Shown here: positions 51,669 to 62,420 of the stretch, piece after piece | Layout: each line of letters starts with the position of its first letter | Position numbering within the stretch: the stretch's first letter is position 1 | Assembly: GCA_000827325.1 (NCBI GenBank) | Contig: KN832870.1 | Coordinates: forward strand, 2,294,001-2,358,000 | Length of the DNA stretch: 64,000 nt | Direction: 5' to 3' | Source of the DNA: Oidiodendron maius Zn | Lineage: Eukaryota > Ascomycota > Leotiomycetes > Myxotrichaceae | The notes under the pieces: generated by a model | Seen by the model: the letters and a program-made list of their open reading frames with translations, nothing else | What the model was told of the DNA's origin: nothing | Databases searched by the model: none | Made by a program: the position numbers and the translations under genes

Positions 51669-54182
51669 ATGCTGACGACTCGTCAAGTCCCCCGGGCATG
51701 CCAAGCCTGCCGTCTGCAGCTTCTTTCATTGTTTGAGCAGGGTTTTGCCAATCCAATTGCTACAAACAGCTCTCGACCTCGATACGCCACCCTCTTCCGT
51801 ACTCGATCACTGTACCGTCTCCGAAATCAGTCCCGTGGGTTTTCCGCCACTCGAGCCCAAACTGAGGAGGCACCGAAAGATGCGACAAAGTCAACATCGG
51901 AGGAGATTGAGGCCGTAGTAAGGCAAGCAAGACAGACATTTGGAGAAACTCTGCCCAAAGACTACTTATCGGAGGAGGAGTACACTCTCTACGAACGATT
52001 ATATGGCCCACCAGTACGAGAAACAAGCCCAGATGATTTAGAGTATGTGCCAGGGGTGGAAGACGAGAATGAAGGCCCCAGTCGGAGTAACGTTCTGTTG
52101 AGGGAAAATTTGGACGGCACCTTTGAGGAGGTCGATTTTGATCCCACATTAGGTTTCTCTGTTGTTGAGGACTCTGTTGAAGGCCTGGCCACAAAACTGC
52201 CTGAAAATGAACTGGCCGAGCTGATTGAGGGCGGAGAACCCGTTGACGCGGTTGCAATTACACCGGAAGAATCAATGGTGAACGTTCAAGGCAAGAACCA
52301 GAGGGAGATTGAAGCCATAGCGCGACTACAACGAGATATGGAAGCTTCGCTGGCCAATCCTGTAGAGGAGGAGATTGATGAGGAATTTGAGGAAGGAGAG
52401 GCACAAGAGGAAGAGGAACAAGAAGAGGAAGAAGACGAAAATAAGGAGGATTCTGAGCAGGACGCATTTTTCACCTCTGACGAGAGGATCACACATCCTC
52501 GTACCTTGCTTGCTCGATCAGGAACATCACCAAGCACGGTGAACTTGCCACAACAACAATTTATTGAACCGATCTCGGAGTTGCTGGAGAGGACAAACTG
52601 GAAGCATCTCACCGAGGCAGCTGAGAAGGCATTTGGTGGCAAAGGCCTTCCTTACTCAACTTCAACGCCGGCAACAAAGAAGCTTCTTCCACAAAAGCAT
52701 ATTGGACTGGATGCGTCACAACACACCATGTCTCAGATTGAAGCAGATGCGTATATTTCCACTGTGATGCCTGGAATATATGCCGCGGTAATGAGCACAC
52801 TGGTTGAAGTACGAAAACGACTTGGCAGCAACTGGATCCGTGATCTACTTTTCCGAGAAGGCGGAGAGGGGCCGAAAGTATTGGACGCTGGGGCTGGAGG
52901 ATCTGGGATTCTTGCCTGGCGCGAGATACTGCAAGCCGAGTGGGATGTCCTGAGGGACGAAGGTATCGTCGAAGGAGATAATGCTCCATCCGGGAAGACC
53001 ACCGTTTTGACAGGCTCCGATGGCCTGCGACATCGGATATCACGATTCTTGGACAATACTACATTCCTTCCGCGCCTCCCTGACTACATACATTCTTCCA
53101 ACTCACAAGAACTCTTATATGGCTCTCCTGCTCAAGGTCGCAAGAGCTACGATATCATTATTGCCCCCCATACCCTCTTTCCCCTGAAGGAGGACTTCCG
53201 ACGCAAGAACATGGTGCAGAATCTTTGGTCTCTACTCAACCCCAATGGCGGCGTGCTTATCCTCATTGAGAAGGGCTTGCCTCGTGGCTTTGAAGCCATA
53301 GCCGGAGCCCGCTCTCTCCTCTTGGAGACGCATATCTCTTCGCCCGGTGAGACTGAGATTGCGAAGGAGCTCCAATCCCCAATACCAGAAGGAGAGCTAG
53401 TTACCCAAAAAGAAGAGGGTATGATTATTGCGCCTTGCACCAACCACAATAAATGCCCAATGTACCCTGTTCCAGGTCTCAGCAGCGGTAGAAAAGATTT
53501 CTGCCATTTCCGACAGAGATACCTCCGCCCACCTTTCCTACAAAAGGTTCTCGGTGCGTCAAACCGGAATCACGAGGATGTCAAGTTTAGTTACATCGCT
53601 GTTCGACGCGGCAACGATGCCAGGAAGGCCGAAGTGCCTCTGATCCAAGGTGATGAGGCTACGGAGCGAGCCTTTACCGGCTATGAAGATCTATCGGAGT
53701 CGGAAGCAGGGAGCGAAGGGGTCGATATTCAGTTCAACACCCTCTCCCTCCCACGAACCATCCTCTCGCCACTCAAACGACACGGCCATGTCACGCTCGA
53801 CTTGTGCACACCCTCAGGCAAGCTCGAGCGCTGGGTGGTCCCGAAGAGCTTTAGCAAGGCTGCGTACCGCGATGCTCGCAAGTCAAAATGGGGAGACCTG
53901 TGGGCTCTAGGAGCCAAGACGAGGACTGAGAGAAAGCCGCGCTTGGGGAGACTTGGAGATAGCGCCATCGAACCTGTTAGGATCAAGGCCGGAAAAGGAA
54001 AGAAGGCGGTAAAGGTGGGCAAGAACAAGAAAGCGAACAGGTTCGATATCCTCATGGGCGCCGAGGGCATGGAAGGCATCCAATTGGACAGGAACCAGGC
54101 TAGGTTCGCAAAACCACAGAAGAGGACCAAGGGCGGTCGGATATATAAGCCGGAGAAGCCAATTGGTCCTGATGACATTTAA
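51669..54182 (+). CDS. RSM22: Mitochondrial ribosome assembly protein Rsm22 (METTL17 family)
   Basis: Intronless 837 aa from the ATG at 51669; the frame is open a little further upstream but without ATG. The N-terminus MLTTRQVPRACQACRLQLL, then RSLYRLRNQSRGFSATRA, is a mitochondrial presequence. Family members bind the small mitoribosomal subunit during assembly. The methyltransferase-like domain begins near residue 360 (IYAAVMSTLVEVRKRLGSNW, then KVLDAGAGGSGILAWRE, a SAM-site-like loop). Four cysteines fit the Fe-S site described for METTL17: C590, C596 (CTNHNKCPMYP), C612 (FCHFRQRYLRPP) and C713 (DLCTPSG). A 33-residue almost pure Glu/Asp stretch lies at about 233-265, and a basic tail (KAGKGKKAVKVGKNKKAN) ends the protein. 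Assignment is firm; catalytic activity is doubtful for the family. Confidence 0.92.
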   Translation: MLTTRQVPRACQACRLQLLSLFEQGFANPIATNSSRPRYATLFRTRSLYRLRNQSRGFSATRAQTEEAPKDATKSTSEEIEAVVRQARQTFGETLPKDYLSEEEYTLYERLYGPPVRETSPDDLEYVPGVEDENEGPSRSNVLLRENLDGTFEEVDFDPTLGFSVVEDSVEGLATKLPENELAELIEGGEPVDAVAITPEESMVNVQGKNQREIEAIARLQRDMEASLANPVEEEIDEEFEEGEAQEEEEQEEEEDENKEDSEQDAFFTSDERITHPRTLLARSGTSPSTVNLPQQQFIEPISELLERTNWKHLTEAAEKAFGGKGLPYSTSTPATKKLLPQKHIGLDASQHTMSQIEADAYISTVMPGIYAAVMSTLVEVRKRLGSNWIRDLLFREGGEGPKVLDAGAGGSGILAWREILQAEWDVLRDEGIVEGDNAPSGKTTVLTGSDGLRHRISRFLDNTTFLPRLPDYIHSSNSQELLYGSPAQGRKSYDIIIAPHTLFPLKEDFRRKNMVQNLWSLLNPNGGVLILIEKGLPRGFEAIAGARSLLLETHISSPGETEIAKELQSPIPEGELVTQKEEGMIIAPCTNHNKCPMYPVPGLSSGRKDFCHFRQRYLRPPFLQKVLGASNRNHEDVKFSYIAVRRGNDARKAEVPLIQGDEATERAFTGYEDLSESEAGSEGVDIQFNTLSLPRTILSPLKRHGHVTLDLCTPSGKLERWVVPKSFSKAAYRDARKSKWGDLWALGAKTRTERKPRLGRLGDSAIEPVRIKAGKGKKAVKVGKNKKANRFDILMGAEGMEGIQLDRNQARFAKPQKRTKGGRIYKPEKPIGPDDI

Positions 54183-54753
54183 GTTGATGTGCGGTTGTTT
54201 CGATATCCACGCACTCCTTGTGCCAATCTCAGCTCTGGGAGAGCGCTTGTATAAACCTGTAAGATAGAACGGTTTAGGTGGGAAAGGTAAAATTGGAATA
54301 GCATAGCACGGTGTTCGGGCGACGGCTCTGGGCATCACACCTCTCAAGTATATTCATGTAGATATTTGGATCCAAACTACAGCAATGGGAATCCTCCTTA
54401 GCCGACCAGAGCTTGCCTAAATACGAAGAGCGTACAGAAACTCTGCCGCCATAGAATAGTTTACCAGATTAAACCCTAGAATCCTGAACCTGAGCTGAAT
54501 ATGAGAATGAGTGAAGCGAGTTCACTCAGGGGCTGGGTCATCCCCTCCTCCACTCTCAACAAGAAGAAAACAAATAGAGAACTATATGAAAATTTGTCAG
54601 GCTACTCGTATGAATGCTTTAAGCATGGCTCATATTTTACTTAATTAAAGAAACGGGTGCTTATATAAAACAATCATATCACCAGTCTTTCAATTGTAGA
54701 ATTAGGAAGAAAAAGAAGAAGAATTTTAAACTCGGCTGCAAACCCCCTATTAC
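54183..54753. other. Intergenic between convergent genes
   Basis: 3' flanks of RSM22 and the GH55 gene; AT-rich from 54600. Nothing recognised. Confidence 0.4.
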
Positions 54754-57414
54754 TCAATAACTCTTGAAGAGTGCAATGGTGCTCGGGAAAACATTCACAT
54801 TCTGATCATACGTCGCGATATCCGTCTTGCGTCGACTCGCCATGACTCTTGTCCCAATCGTATTGAGGTTATAAACCTCAACACTACTACCACCCTCAAT
54901 GCTGAAAATCCTCTCCTGGCATGCAACTGCCTGGCCGAGAGCAGAGCAAGCTGTGAGATGTCAGTAGAGATTCTTATTGGCGTTCAGATGCTGCGAAGGA
55001 TGGTGCCTACCGGTGCTGTAGTTGTTAAAAAAGCTATACAAACCTGCTCCATAAACCATAACAGATTTGCTGTCGAGCACTCTCAATCCCCATCCCATTT
55101 TGCAGTTGAGTGGTTTACCAACACAGCCCTTATCGAAATCATAATCATGATATTGTAGTTCGGGGTGATATGGTAAGGTGGCAGTTGGATTTGGCTGGTA
55201 ATAGGCAGTTTCGGTTTGAATCTGGCCAGCAAACACATCCCTCGTCCCTACAAATTGGTACTGGTACAACGAGTGATGCTCTGCTGAAGTTCCAACAAGC
55301 CAGAAAGTGCCTTGATCAGAAGCAATATAGAGACCTCGACCAGCGTAAATTGTTATTTGGCTTAGGTCAGGATCGTCCATGTCGTGATCCGCAACCCAAA
55401 ACCAGGTGTTCTCCAGGTAGACTCTGGATGATGTAGTGGTAAAGTGGGCGCTGGCAAATGCTGCAATGCACTGATAGTTTATCTCACCTTTCAATGACGG
55501 AGTACTAGGGCAGTCAGCATGTTGTAAACCTGAGCCAGCAAAGCCTCCTATACGTGTGTGAACATCCCACATGCCAGACCGAGAACCTTTGGGCGAGTCC
55601 AGATGCCATTGGATGAGGATGGCTCCCATCGTCTCTCCTTGGGTAGATACAATCATATCAGACCATTCTACCCGTTGCCCAGACGGATTACTTGAATTGC
55701 CTACCATGACAACGGGCTGAGGTTTCCCCTTTGTCGAGAAGTATATTCCAGAGCCCATAATGACAGGGTAGCACTCTCCAACGACTCTTGAGTTTGGAGG
55801 AATCTGAACAGTTCTAGTGACTTTGTAGGTCCCAGCATCAAAGAAGACAATTTTGTTTTCTTGCGCAGCCAAGGATAGGACACTGTTCAGCGCAGCTGTG
55901 TCGTCCGCTATTCCATCCCCTTTGGCCCCTGCAGCGCGGACGCTAATAAACATGGACAAAGGAACATCCGTGTACTGAGGTTTTGACCAAGACATAAATT
56001 TTCCATTCGAAGACAACGTACTCGGCCGAACGAAAGGAGTGATAGGTCCAGAAAACAACGTTGGGCCGTCTGGGTTGTACTCATGCCCTTGACCCCAGCC
56101 GGCAATTGTCTTCTCACCCCCGGCAAGAATAGGTCCAGATGGACCCCTAATGGCGTCGTGTACATTTTTCACGGATACGTTATCCAGGATTAGGCTCCCG
56201 CTCGTCCGCGGAGAAGATGTTGTGGTGCTTGCTGTGTAGATAGCAACATCAGTGTCGGTAAAGCTGCTGTCGAGGATAGTCACTGATCCGACAGTTTGTG
56301 CTGAAGAGCCTCCCGTGGCCATATTTATTCCGGTAGTGCAATTGAAAATCTCGAGTCCTATGTAAGTCCAACCCCAGTCCCAAGATTGCTCGATTGCAGT
56401 TACAGCGTTGTCTATCACCTGTCAGTACCAAATAAATGTGAAAACTGTAAGTCAACTCACGGAATTTCAAGTTGCGGACGGTAAACTGCTGGTTGCCAAA
56501 TATTGCTCCCTTTGCACCACCATAGAATGTCAGGTCTGTCATGACGCCTCCGGAACCTATAGCGTGTGAGTGGCTATGAAACTTGTTATAAGAATATCCT
56601 ACTGGAGAAGTCTTACCGCTTTCTACGAAAAGCCCCAGGTGATTGTTTCCAACAGCCTCACTCATCTTGAAGATGCAGTTCTGTATACTGGTAGCTTGCG
56701 ATGTAGGCCAATGGAGTCCAGTTGCCTCATTTTGAGCCGGGATATCTGTCACATCAAACACAAGATTCCGAATCTGGCGATAGAAGATATCAGTGGCTCT
56801 ATACTGCAGCCCATTGGTGCCATATGGATCACCGTCAATTAGTCCAACCCCTTTAAAATCGGGTTTGGCCTTGAGAATAGGAAGACTGTTGGGATTACCA
56901 ATTATCTGGGTATAGTAGTAGTCAATTATTGAAGACGAAATCAGATAGGTTCCAGCGGGGAAGTAAACTATGGCCGGAGACGTTGTAGAAGAGTTGCAGG
57001 TTCCTGGAGCACATCGCCCACCGGAACTGATGGCATTGTTGATGGCATCGGTGTCGTCAGTGACACCATCACCTGTGCGATATTAGCAAATGTTCCAATT
57101 AGGTGACACGTACCTCTTGCCCCAAAATCCTTCACGTTCCGAAACACTTGATATGAATTCTTATCTGGATGGAATGCCGAGATGCCCTGGTGCTTAATAT
57201 TTTCGAGCCAGTAGGACACGGATCCATCCACACGGCGAGACGCAATTGCAGGCTTGTTCTCGACGGGAGCTAGTAATGCTAATTTCTCTGTGGACTTAGA
57301 ATGAGCGTTGAAAGCAAGAGCAGAGTTGCTCCGTGGAGGCCAAGGAGGGATAAGTTCAGCCACGACAAAACCTGCCGTGGCAGCCATAATTGCTATTAAC
57401 GAATAGGAAGGCAT
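54754..57414 (-). CDS. Secreted GH55 beta-1,3-glucanase
   Basis: Exons (minus strand) 57414..57114, 57072..56617, 56556..56461, 56411..55011 and 54950..54754 give 816 aa; introns are 41, 60, 49 and 60 nt. A signal peptide opens the protein (MPSYSLIAIMAATAGFVVA|E). GH55 enzymes consist of two beta-helix domains, each starting with a pectate-lyase-3 type motif: FRNVKDFGARGDGVTDDTDAINNAI near residue 95 and FISVRAAGAKGDGIADDTAALNSVL in the middle. Other family blocks are YWLENIKHQG near the N-terminus, HLGLFVESG, QSWDWGWTYIGLEI, WDVHTRIGGFAGSGLQ and WVADHDMDD. It cleaves beta-1,3-glucan from plant callose, other fungi or its own wall. The 41-nt first intron is short even here but required for frame. 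The acceptor of intron 3 skips an earlier cag and uses gatag to give FHNAVTAIEQ. Confidence 0.93.
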
Positions 57415-57969
57415 CGTGCTGATGCGGGTTGCCTGCTTCGAGGGAATATGGAACGAAAGTGAGCCTCTAGAATAAGAAATATGAGGATGTGAGCATGATG
57501 CTACAAAATTGAATGAGAACAACCTGAAGTGTGGTTGGGAGTCGCTGTCAACACCACCATCGTAACTTCCAAAATTTTGGAAGGAGTATAATGTTGGAGC
57601 TGCGATCTGTAATCTTATTGACACATCCCTACGGCCGCTCGCTAGAATTTTATGCCTGGCAAGTGTAGTATAAGACCTCCCGTATGCTGTCTTGAGTTTT
57701 GATATGAAATGAGAAATCTTGAAATTCATATAACGTTGGCATGCATATACGGATCGACTATCAAGCTTTACTGTGCAATTTTATGCCTGTTCGTCTTATG
57801 AGCAGGCACTATGTTCAATAAGTGATTTGTGCGTCATAAAGGAAAAGAATAATTTTGTCTGGGGCAAGAAAATTCTAGAGCTGGTCGAGGATTGGCCAAT
57901 ACATGTAGACAATTTCTTTCGTATAATTCGCACAAGCTAGCACCTTATTACTAGCTTGAAATTCTCTCC
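57415..57969. other. GH55 promoter and leader
   Basis: The GH55 frame extends upstream to 57729 without strong start preference; the signal-peptide ATG at 57414 was chosen. No other gene. Confidence 0.4.
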
Positions 57970-59129
57970 TCAAATGGGAACTGGATTAGGAATTACAGCC
58001 TGGTCGCTTGTTGCAACACCCGCAAACTGTGGGCCTTCAATATCACTGGCGAAGACTGTGTTAACAAAACTACTATATTTCTTTCCATACGGCGGTTCGG
58101 AGAGCACATTCGTGTGCGTGATAAAGAACCTCCACTCCCTGCCTCCAGTAAACTGAACAGTTATGCCAGTCGAATTGTCTTCGTAACTGCCATGAACACT
58201 GCCCGAGTAGGACGACCAAAATATCGCAGAGTCAGATCTAGGTGTGGGCGACCCGTTCCGAGATGCGAAGACCCTCGTACCGTTCTGAACCAGTATCCCA
58301 CTTGTATACGTCTCTCCGTCAATGGCAGATGTGTAAACCCAGAAGATCATAATATAAAGGCCAGCAACGGCACGAACACGGTACCAGTCTAGGGCCAGAG
58401 AATTCTAGTCGTATGAAGCCCAGTTCCTCCAATGGCCACCGAACCCTTGAAGATCAAACACCCTGCCGAAGAATTGGATAGTTGTATTCAAGGTCGCCGC
58501 TGGAATAGCTTCATTCCAATACGTCAAAGGGGCAAGTTCAACGCTGCCCTGTGGATTAAATTAACCTGTGGCATTAGCTGTCATGGACGGCGCGATTGAA
58601 TTCATCTGACAAGATCCGTCCATGCCGTCGCCGAAAAGAGTCATATTTGCCCCGGCCAGAGAATGAGGAACTCGGAACGTAAACCTGGCTGTAGCGTCCA
58701 GAACGTCCTCCCAATATCCGTAAGTGGCAGCATTGATATCCACGTCACAGTCGATAATGAGTGACTGGTTCTGCCACTGGGTCGAGGTGAACTGTGTGCT
58801 GCCGCTCCATACGGCTTTTATCTCAACCCACACGGCACCGTAGCCGCAGGCTGAAGGTGATGGGTTGCGGTAAAAGCTGACTGATACGCTAGCGGTACCA
58901 TTGTTTGAGATGCTTCAAACCTGTAGGATTCCCAGGCAGTCTGGTTGATAGCAGAGAGTTTGACGGCCTCGAACGGGGTAGCTAGGTTGGTGTTGATTGC
59001 CACGGCACTGGTGACTGTCTGGGTTTGGTTCATGCTGTTGGGCGTACAGCTAATAGCAGGCAGCGCTGGACTGGTATTGACAAAGGGTAGCAGGAGAGTG
59101 AGGAGGGCGAGCACGATAATGGAGGACAT
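57970..59129 (-). pseudogene. Decayed secreted lipocalin-like protein (CrtC/Diels-Alderase-like fold, tentative)
   Basis: A minus-strand coding track from ATG 59129 to the stop at 57970, about 386 codons. It begins with a clear signal peptide (MSSIIVLALLTLLLPFVNTS|P). It is broken three ways: a frame change between about 58890 and 58930 (from WESYRFE to GTASVSVSFYRNP), an in-frame TAA at 58561-58563, and an in-frame TAG at 58405-58407. On both sides of each stop the protein-like reading continues (ANATG*FNPQGSVELAP; WASYD*NSLALDWYR). The C-terminal half (GFGGHWRNW, WYRVRAVAG, IDGETYTSGILVQNG) resembles the two-domain lipocalin-like CrtC/Diels-Alderase proteins; this is from memory of the motif pattern and moderate at best. 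No normal-length intron removes the lesions. Two stops could come from CAA/CAG by C-to-T changes. Confidence 0.68.
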
Positions 59130-59879
59130 CTTGTCCTAGGATATGTTGATTGTCCGGTAGATTGGTCAATGGAAGACGTAAGGAATAGATCGGGACGGAG
59201 TTACAAGGAAATGGATATGGTGGGAGGCAGACGGTTGATATATGGAGACGAGAGCAATAAACGGAGGAAGGAACACAAGCACAGGAAACCAGACGTCGCC
59301 ATTTCTAAAGAACACTTCTGTTTTCTCACTCTTTGGCAACGGGCGCAGAGAGATTTCCACCTGAAGGAAAATACTGGAGTGTAATTTAATATAATTGTAA
59401 ATTTTCGGGCTCTCTGGATATCAGGCCTGCAGGTACCACAAGACGCAACGTGATACTGATGAAGAAGGGTCAACGAGAAAGGACGGTAGATGGGAAAGTG
59501 CATACAACTACCATAACACAGACCCCCACCAATCTACATGCCAGGGCTCATGAAGCTAGCTCCGGAAGCTGGAATAGCAAATGCCAGCCATCATTGCACG
59601 ACATCCGCCCAAGTTTGGCAAATTGGAGGATTTTGACAGGTCGAGAAAAGGAGCATACGTCGCACGTGACTTTTCAGGGCGGTCGAAAAATGCACCAATA
59701 AGTATGTGCAATAGCGTTTTGTTGCACGTCGCAGAGAGCGCTAATTCGGCAGAATTCAAAGTATTTCTGAAAACGCAAAAATGCTTCAGTAGAACCAGAG
59801 TTAAGTCGACTGGGAATAAGGACTAATTTTCGTGTTATTCCCGGACATGTCGCCCAAAATGGAATCTGCTACCACAGCG
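59130..59879. other. Intergenic, no gene seen
   Basis: Promoter side of the pseudogene. Short frames (for example 59581-59826) have no motif. Confidence 0.4.
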
Positions 59880-59939
59880 ATTATCATTAACGTCCATCCC
59901 TGCGTGGCGGAAAATCCTACGTGCCGGGGAAAATTAATA

Positions 59940-60340
59940 GGGACTTTGACATTAAGTATCTTAAAATCTATACACACCTAAATACCTCCTATATTTTCTT
60001 ACAAGGTATATTCTATAGCCACTCCCGGACACCCTAAACCCTTCCTATTAGAAAATTACGGTTGCATCGTTACCCTCACGCCTAATTTGCAAAAAGTCTC
60101 CTTTAATAGCGTAACAGACTTCCTCTATTAGAGCTTTACCACTAAGCGCCTACCATGCCTAATACTTATAAAGGGGTCTTATCCAAGCTTTAAGGCCCTA
60201 CTACTATACGGGAGATCGTCATTAGCCTTGTAGCTACTATAGCGTGCAAATTCATATAAGATCGCTACGCGGATCAGTACCTCTATCGAAGCGACTCACG
60301 ATATTTTGGTTAGAGCGAAAGTCGGCCCGTCTAGAGCGGT
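59940..60340. repeat. TpA-rich, RIP-like segment
   Basis: Very rich in TpA and poor in CpA/TpG. A hand count over 60001-60300 gives about 36 TpA, 23 ApT, 18 CpA+TpG and 31 ApC+GpT, so TpA/ApT is about 1.6 and (CpA+TpG)/(ApC+GpT) about 0.6. These values lie on the RIP side of the usual cut-offs (0.89 and 1.03). Plus-strand frames are full of TAA/TAG. Probably a fragment of a repeat mutated by repeat-induced point mutation; its type is not recognisable. Confidence 0.6.
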
Positions 60341-60513
60341 CGCGTTGTTTGAGTACTTTTTGGCAGACATAGCAGTCATTACCGCAGCCTCAGCTGTAGC
60401 ACCGTTGCTGATAAGAGAGATTCTCTAATAGGCGCCTAGTTAGCAAAGGCTATTTATTCCTCAGTTCGGGCTTGAACTCGCGTGCCTACTCACAGGAAAG
60501 ACAATCCATAGAA
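60341..60513. other. 3' flank of Mth938-domain gene
   Basis: A short region between the RIP-like DNA and the gene; contains a hairpin-prone sequence near 60463-60479 (agttcgggcttgaact). No gene. Confidence 0.35.
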
Positions 60514-60882
60514 CTAGCAGGTAGAATGGAAGAGGCCGCCAACAAGTGTATTCTCAGCCAGAGTGTTGTAAATTGTCACAGCCTGGCGAGTCTCCGCGAC
60601 GTGAGTCGTGATCCCCTTTTTTTGGAGGAACGTTAAGGTGGCCTGGTCCACATGCAATTTCATGTCCATACCCTGCGAGAGGACCACAGTAGTGGCACCG
60701 TGAGAGATGAGCTCCTCGACGTCAGCAGGTTGGATACCAGGCTCATGCCGCGTGCCTGTCTCGTTCCAGTCCCAAGCGCGACCACCGCCGGGGAAGAGCT
60801 TGAAGTCCTTCCCGGTGCTAAGACCATCGACCTCGAGTTGGCCCCAGGAGACGGATAGAATTTTTGGGGAGTGTTTATCCAT
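60514..60882 (-). CDS. Mth938-domain (AAMDC-like) protein
   Basis: Intronless 122 aa from the ATG at 60882 (MDKHSPKILSVSWGQLEVDG); the frame extends upstream to 61014, but the shorter form has the family's usual length. Mth938/AAMDC domain signatures are present throughout: SWGQLEV, GKDFKLFPGGGRAWDWNETGTRHEPGI, ELISHGATTVVLSQGM, THVAETRQAVTIYN and the C-terminal VGGLFHSTC. Related folds occur in NDUFAF3-type assembly factors, but the fungal proteins have no assigned reaction. Compact, soluble and without signal or membrane segment. It lies alone between a RIP-like segment and a gene-poor region. Confidence 0.86.
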   Translation of the reverse strand: MDKHSPKILSVSWGQLEVDGLSTGKDFKLFPGGGRAWDWNETGTRHEPGIQPADVEELISHGATTVVLSQGMDMKLHVDQATLTFLQKKGITTHVAETRQAVTIYNTLAENTLVGGLFHSTC

Positions 60883-62420
60883 GATTAGTCCTTTGATGTT
60901 GCCAAGCCAGCCTTCTAAGAAGTGAAATAAGAACAGCACGCCTATTTTAGCTTTAGGCACCAACGTCTTGGCGCCTGGAATGGCCGGAATTAGGCCACCT
61001 ATGACTCTGTCCAATTGTGAGGGCCAGCTTCAGTCTTTAGAACATAGCGACACCGTGTTTCCTTTGTCAGTTGGCCTTCCTCCTTTCTTCGTACGCCCCT
61101 ATCTTAGCCGGAATGACCAGCGCCAGCTCTTTGCCCTCCCTGCTCGCTCGCTAAGCGCATTCTGCCCACCACTAACCCTTTACCAGGAGAAAGGTCGAGG
61201 CATTGTTATCATTTCATGTTGTATTTGGCACATACCGCCCGTAATAACTGCTCATCCAAGTATTTTAGAATGAATTTATTGTCGGCTTACTTTAATTGGG
61301 AATTAAGAATGAATGCCGGTTGCTGTTCTAGCATCATCTCAATGTCTACACGACCAACTGCTGCACAGTTGCTACATCACAGCCCACATTCCATGTAACG
61401 TTTTCCCAGTTTTCTTACTTTTAAGCTATCTGGACGCATGGAGGATATATGTTTTAATATAACAAAGTTCTTCATTAATTCGCGAATAGATTTAGTTCGA
61501 AACGCTGTTGCTCCTGTCTGCGTGTGCTAGCTGCGAAGCAACCAAAGAGTTAGCAGTTCTACTGGTTCTGGATCACTCCCCACTTAACTTGGCCAGTATT
61601 ACCTCTCGGGTGATGGGAACTAGTCTAATTGGCACAAAGCACGCACTCACGTCATATTTAGACAGAATGTCTTAGACACACTTTATTCAGCTACAACTCT
61701 CCATAACATCCAACCCCAAGCTTTTCCCCTCGCCCCCCTCTATACACAATATGCACTCGCCTTGCGGCATAAAAAGTTAACAAAAAAAAAGAATAGAACC
61801 CTTGATATCTCAAACCGTTCAGCGGCGAGAATACAACAGCAGGGCCAGCCACATCAGCTCGGACTTTCCTGCGGTCTCCACCAGAGCGAGCGCAGGCGAG
61901 TGCAGGCAAATCCACTATCTCCTTCCCAAAAAGAACAAAATATACAACAAGTTGTATATACAACGCACCAAACCACGGAGATTTCATCTCAAAGACGCCA
62001 CGTCCCCACCCCAAGGCATCAAGTCATAAATCGCACAAAAACAAAGGTAATAACGGGGTATAGGCGAATCGAATAGCAAGGGCGAGTGGCATGCATATCG
62101 CGAGGTGATAGATAACATTGGTACTGATATCTGCCATGGAGATCGCGCGTGCATCGATGTACGTTTCAATCCGTCAAGCCGTTAAATATCACGTCGCGTC
62201 AAGATGAGAGGCGTGACCCATAATGAAGGAGGGAAGATGTTTCGCATCGTAGAATTCGGATGAATAAATAGTATTGTCGCACCGAGACCAACGGGAGAGT
62301 AGAATTGTGGAAAGGGTTGTCGCAATGGTTCCCAAAATTCCTTCGCGCCGGCCCGTCGCGCAAAGGCATCAACAGACCGCGGGTTAAAACAGCGACTCTC
62401 TCCCACGCCCGTCGCTGCGC
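60883..62420. other. 1.5-kb gene-poor stretch
   Basis: Left: promoter of the Mth938-domain gene. Right, roughly 61690-62420: probably 3' flank of the GPI-protein gene. Frames at 61691-62014 (minus) and 61762-62076 (plus) overlap and lack motifs. An A9 run starts at 61782. Nothing called. Confidence 0.4.

Noticed and set aside
52286-52642. Ser-rich minus frame opposite RSM22
   Set aside because: It is the antisense reading of the RSM22 Glu/Asp stretch.
58860-58960. An intron to explain the frame change in the secreted protein gene
   Set aside because: The only GT-AG pairs that fix the frame are about 32 nt apart, below the smallest intron seen here (41 nt), and two further in-frame stops remain.
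60463-60479. Possible T-arm (B-box-like) of a tRNA
   Set aside because: The stem bases do not pair as a T-arm with a 7-nt loop, and no A box is found upstream; it forms a short hairpin only.
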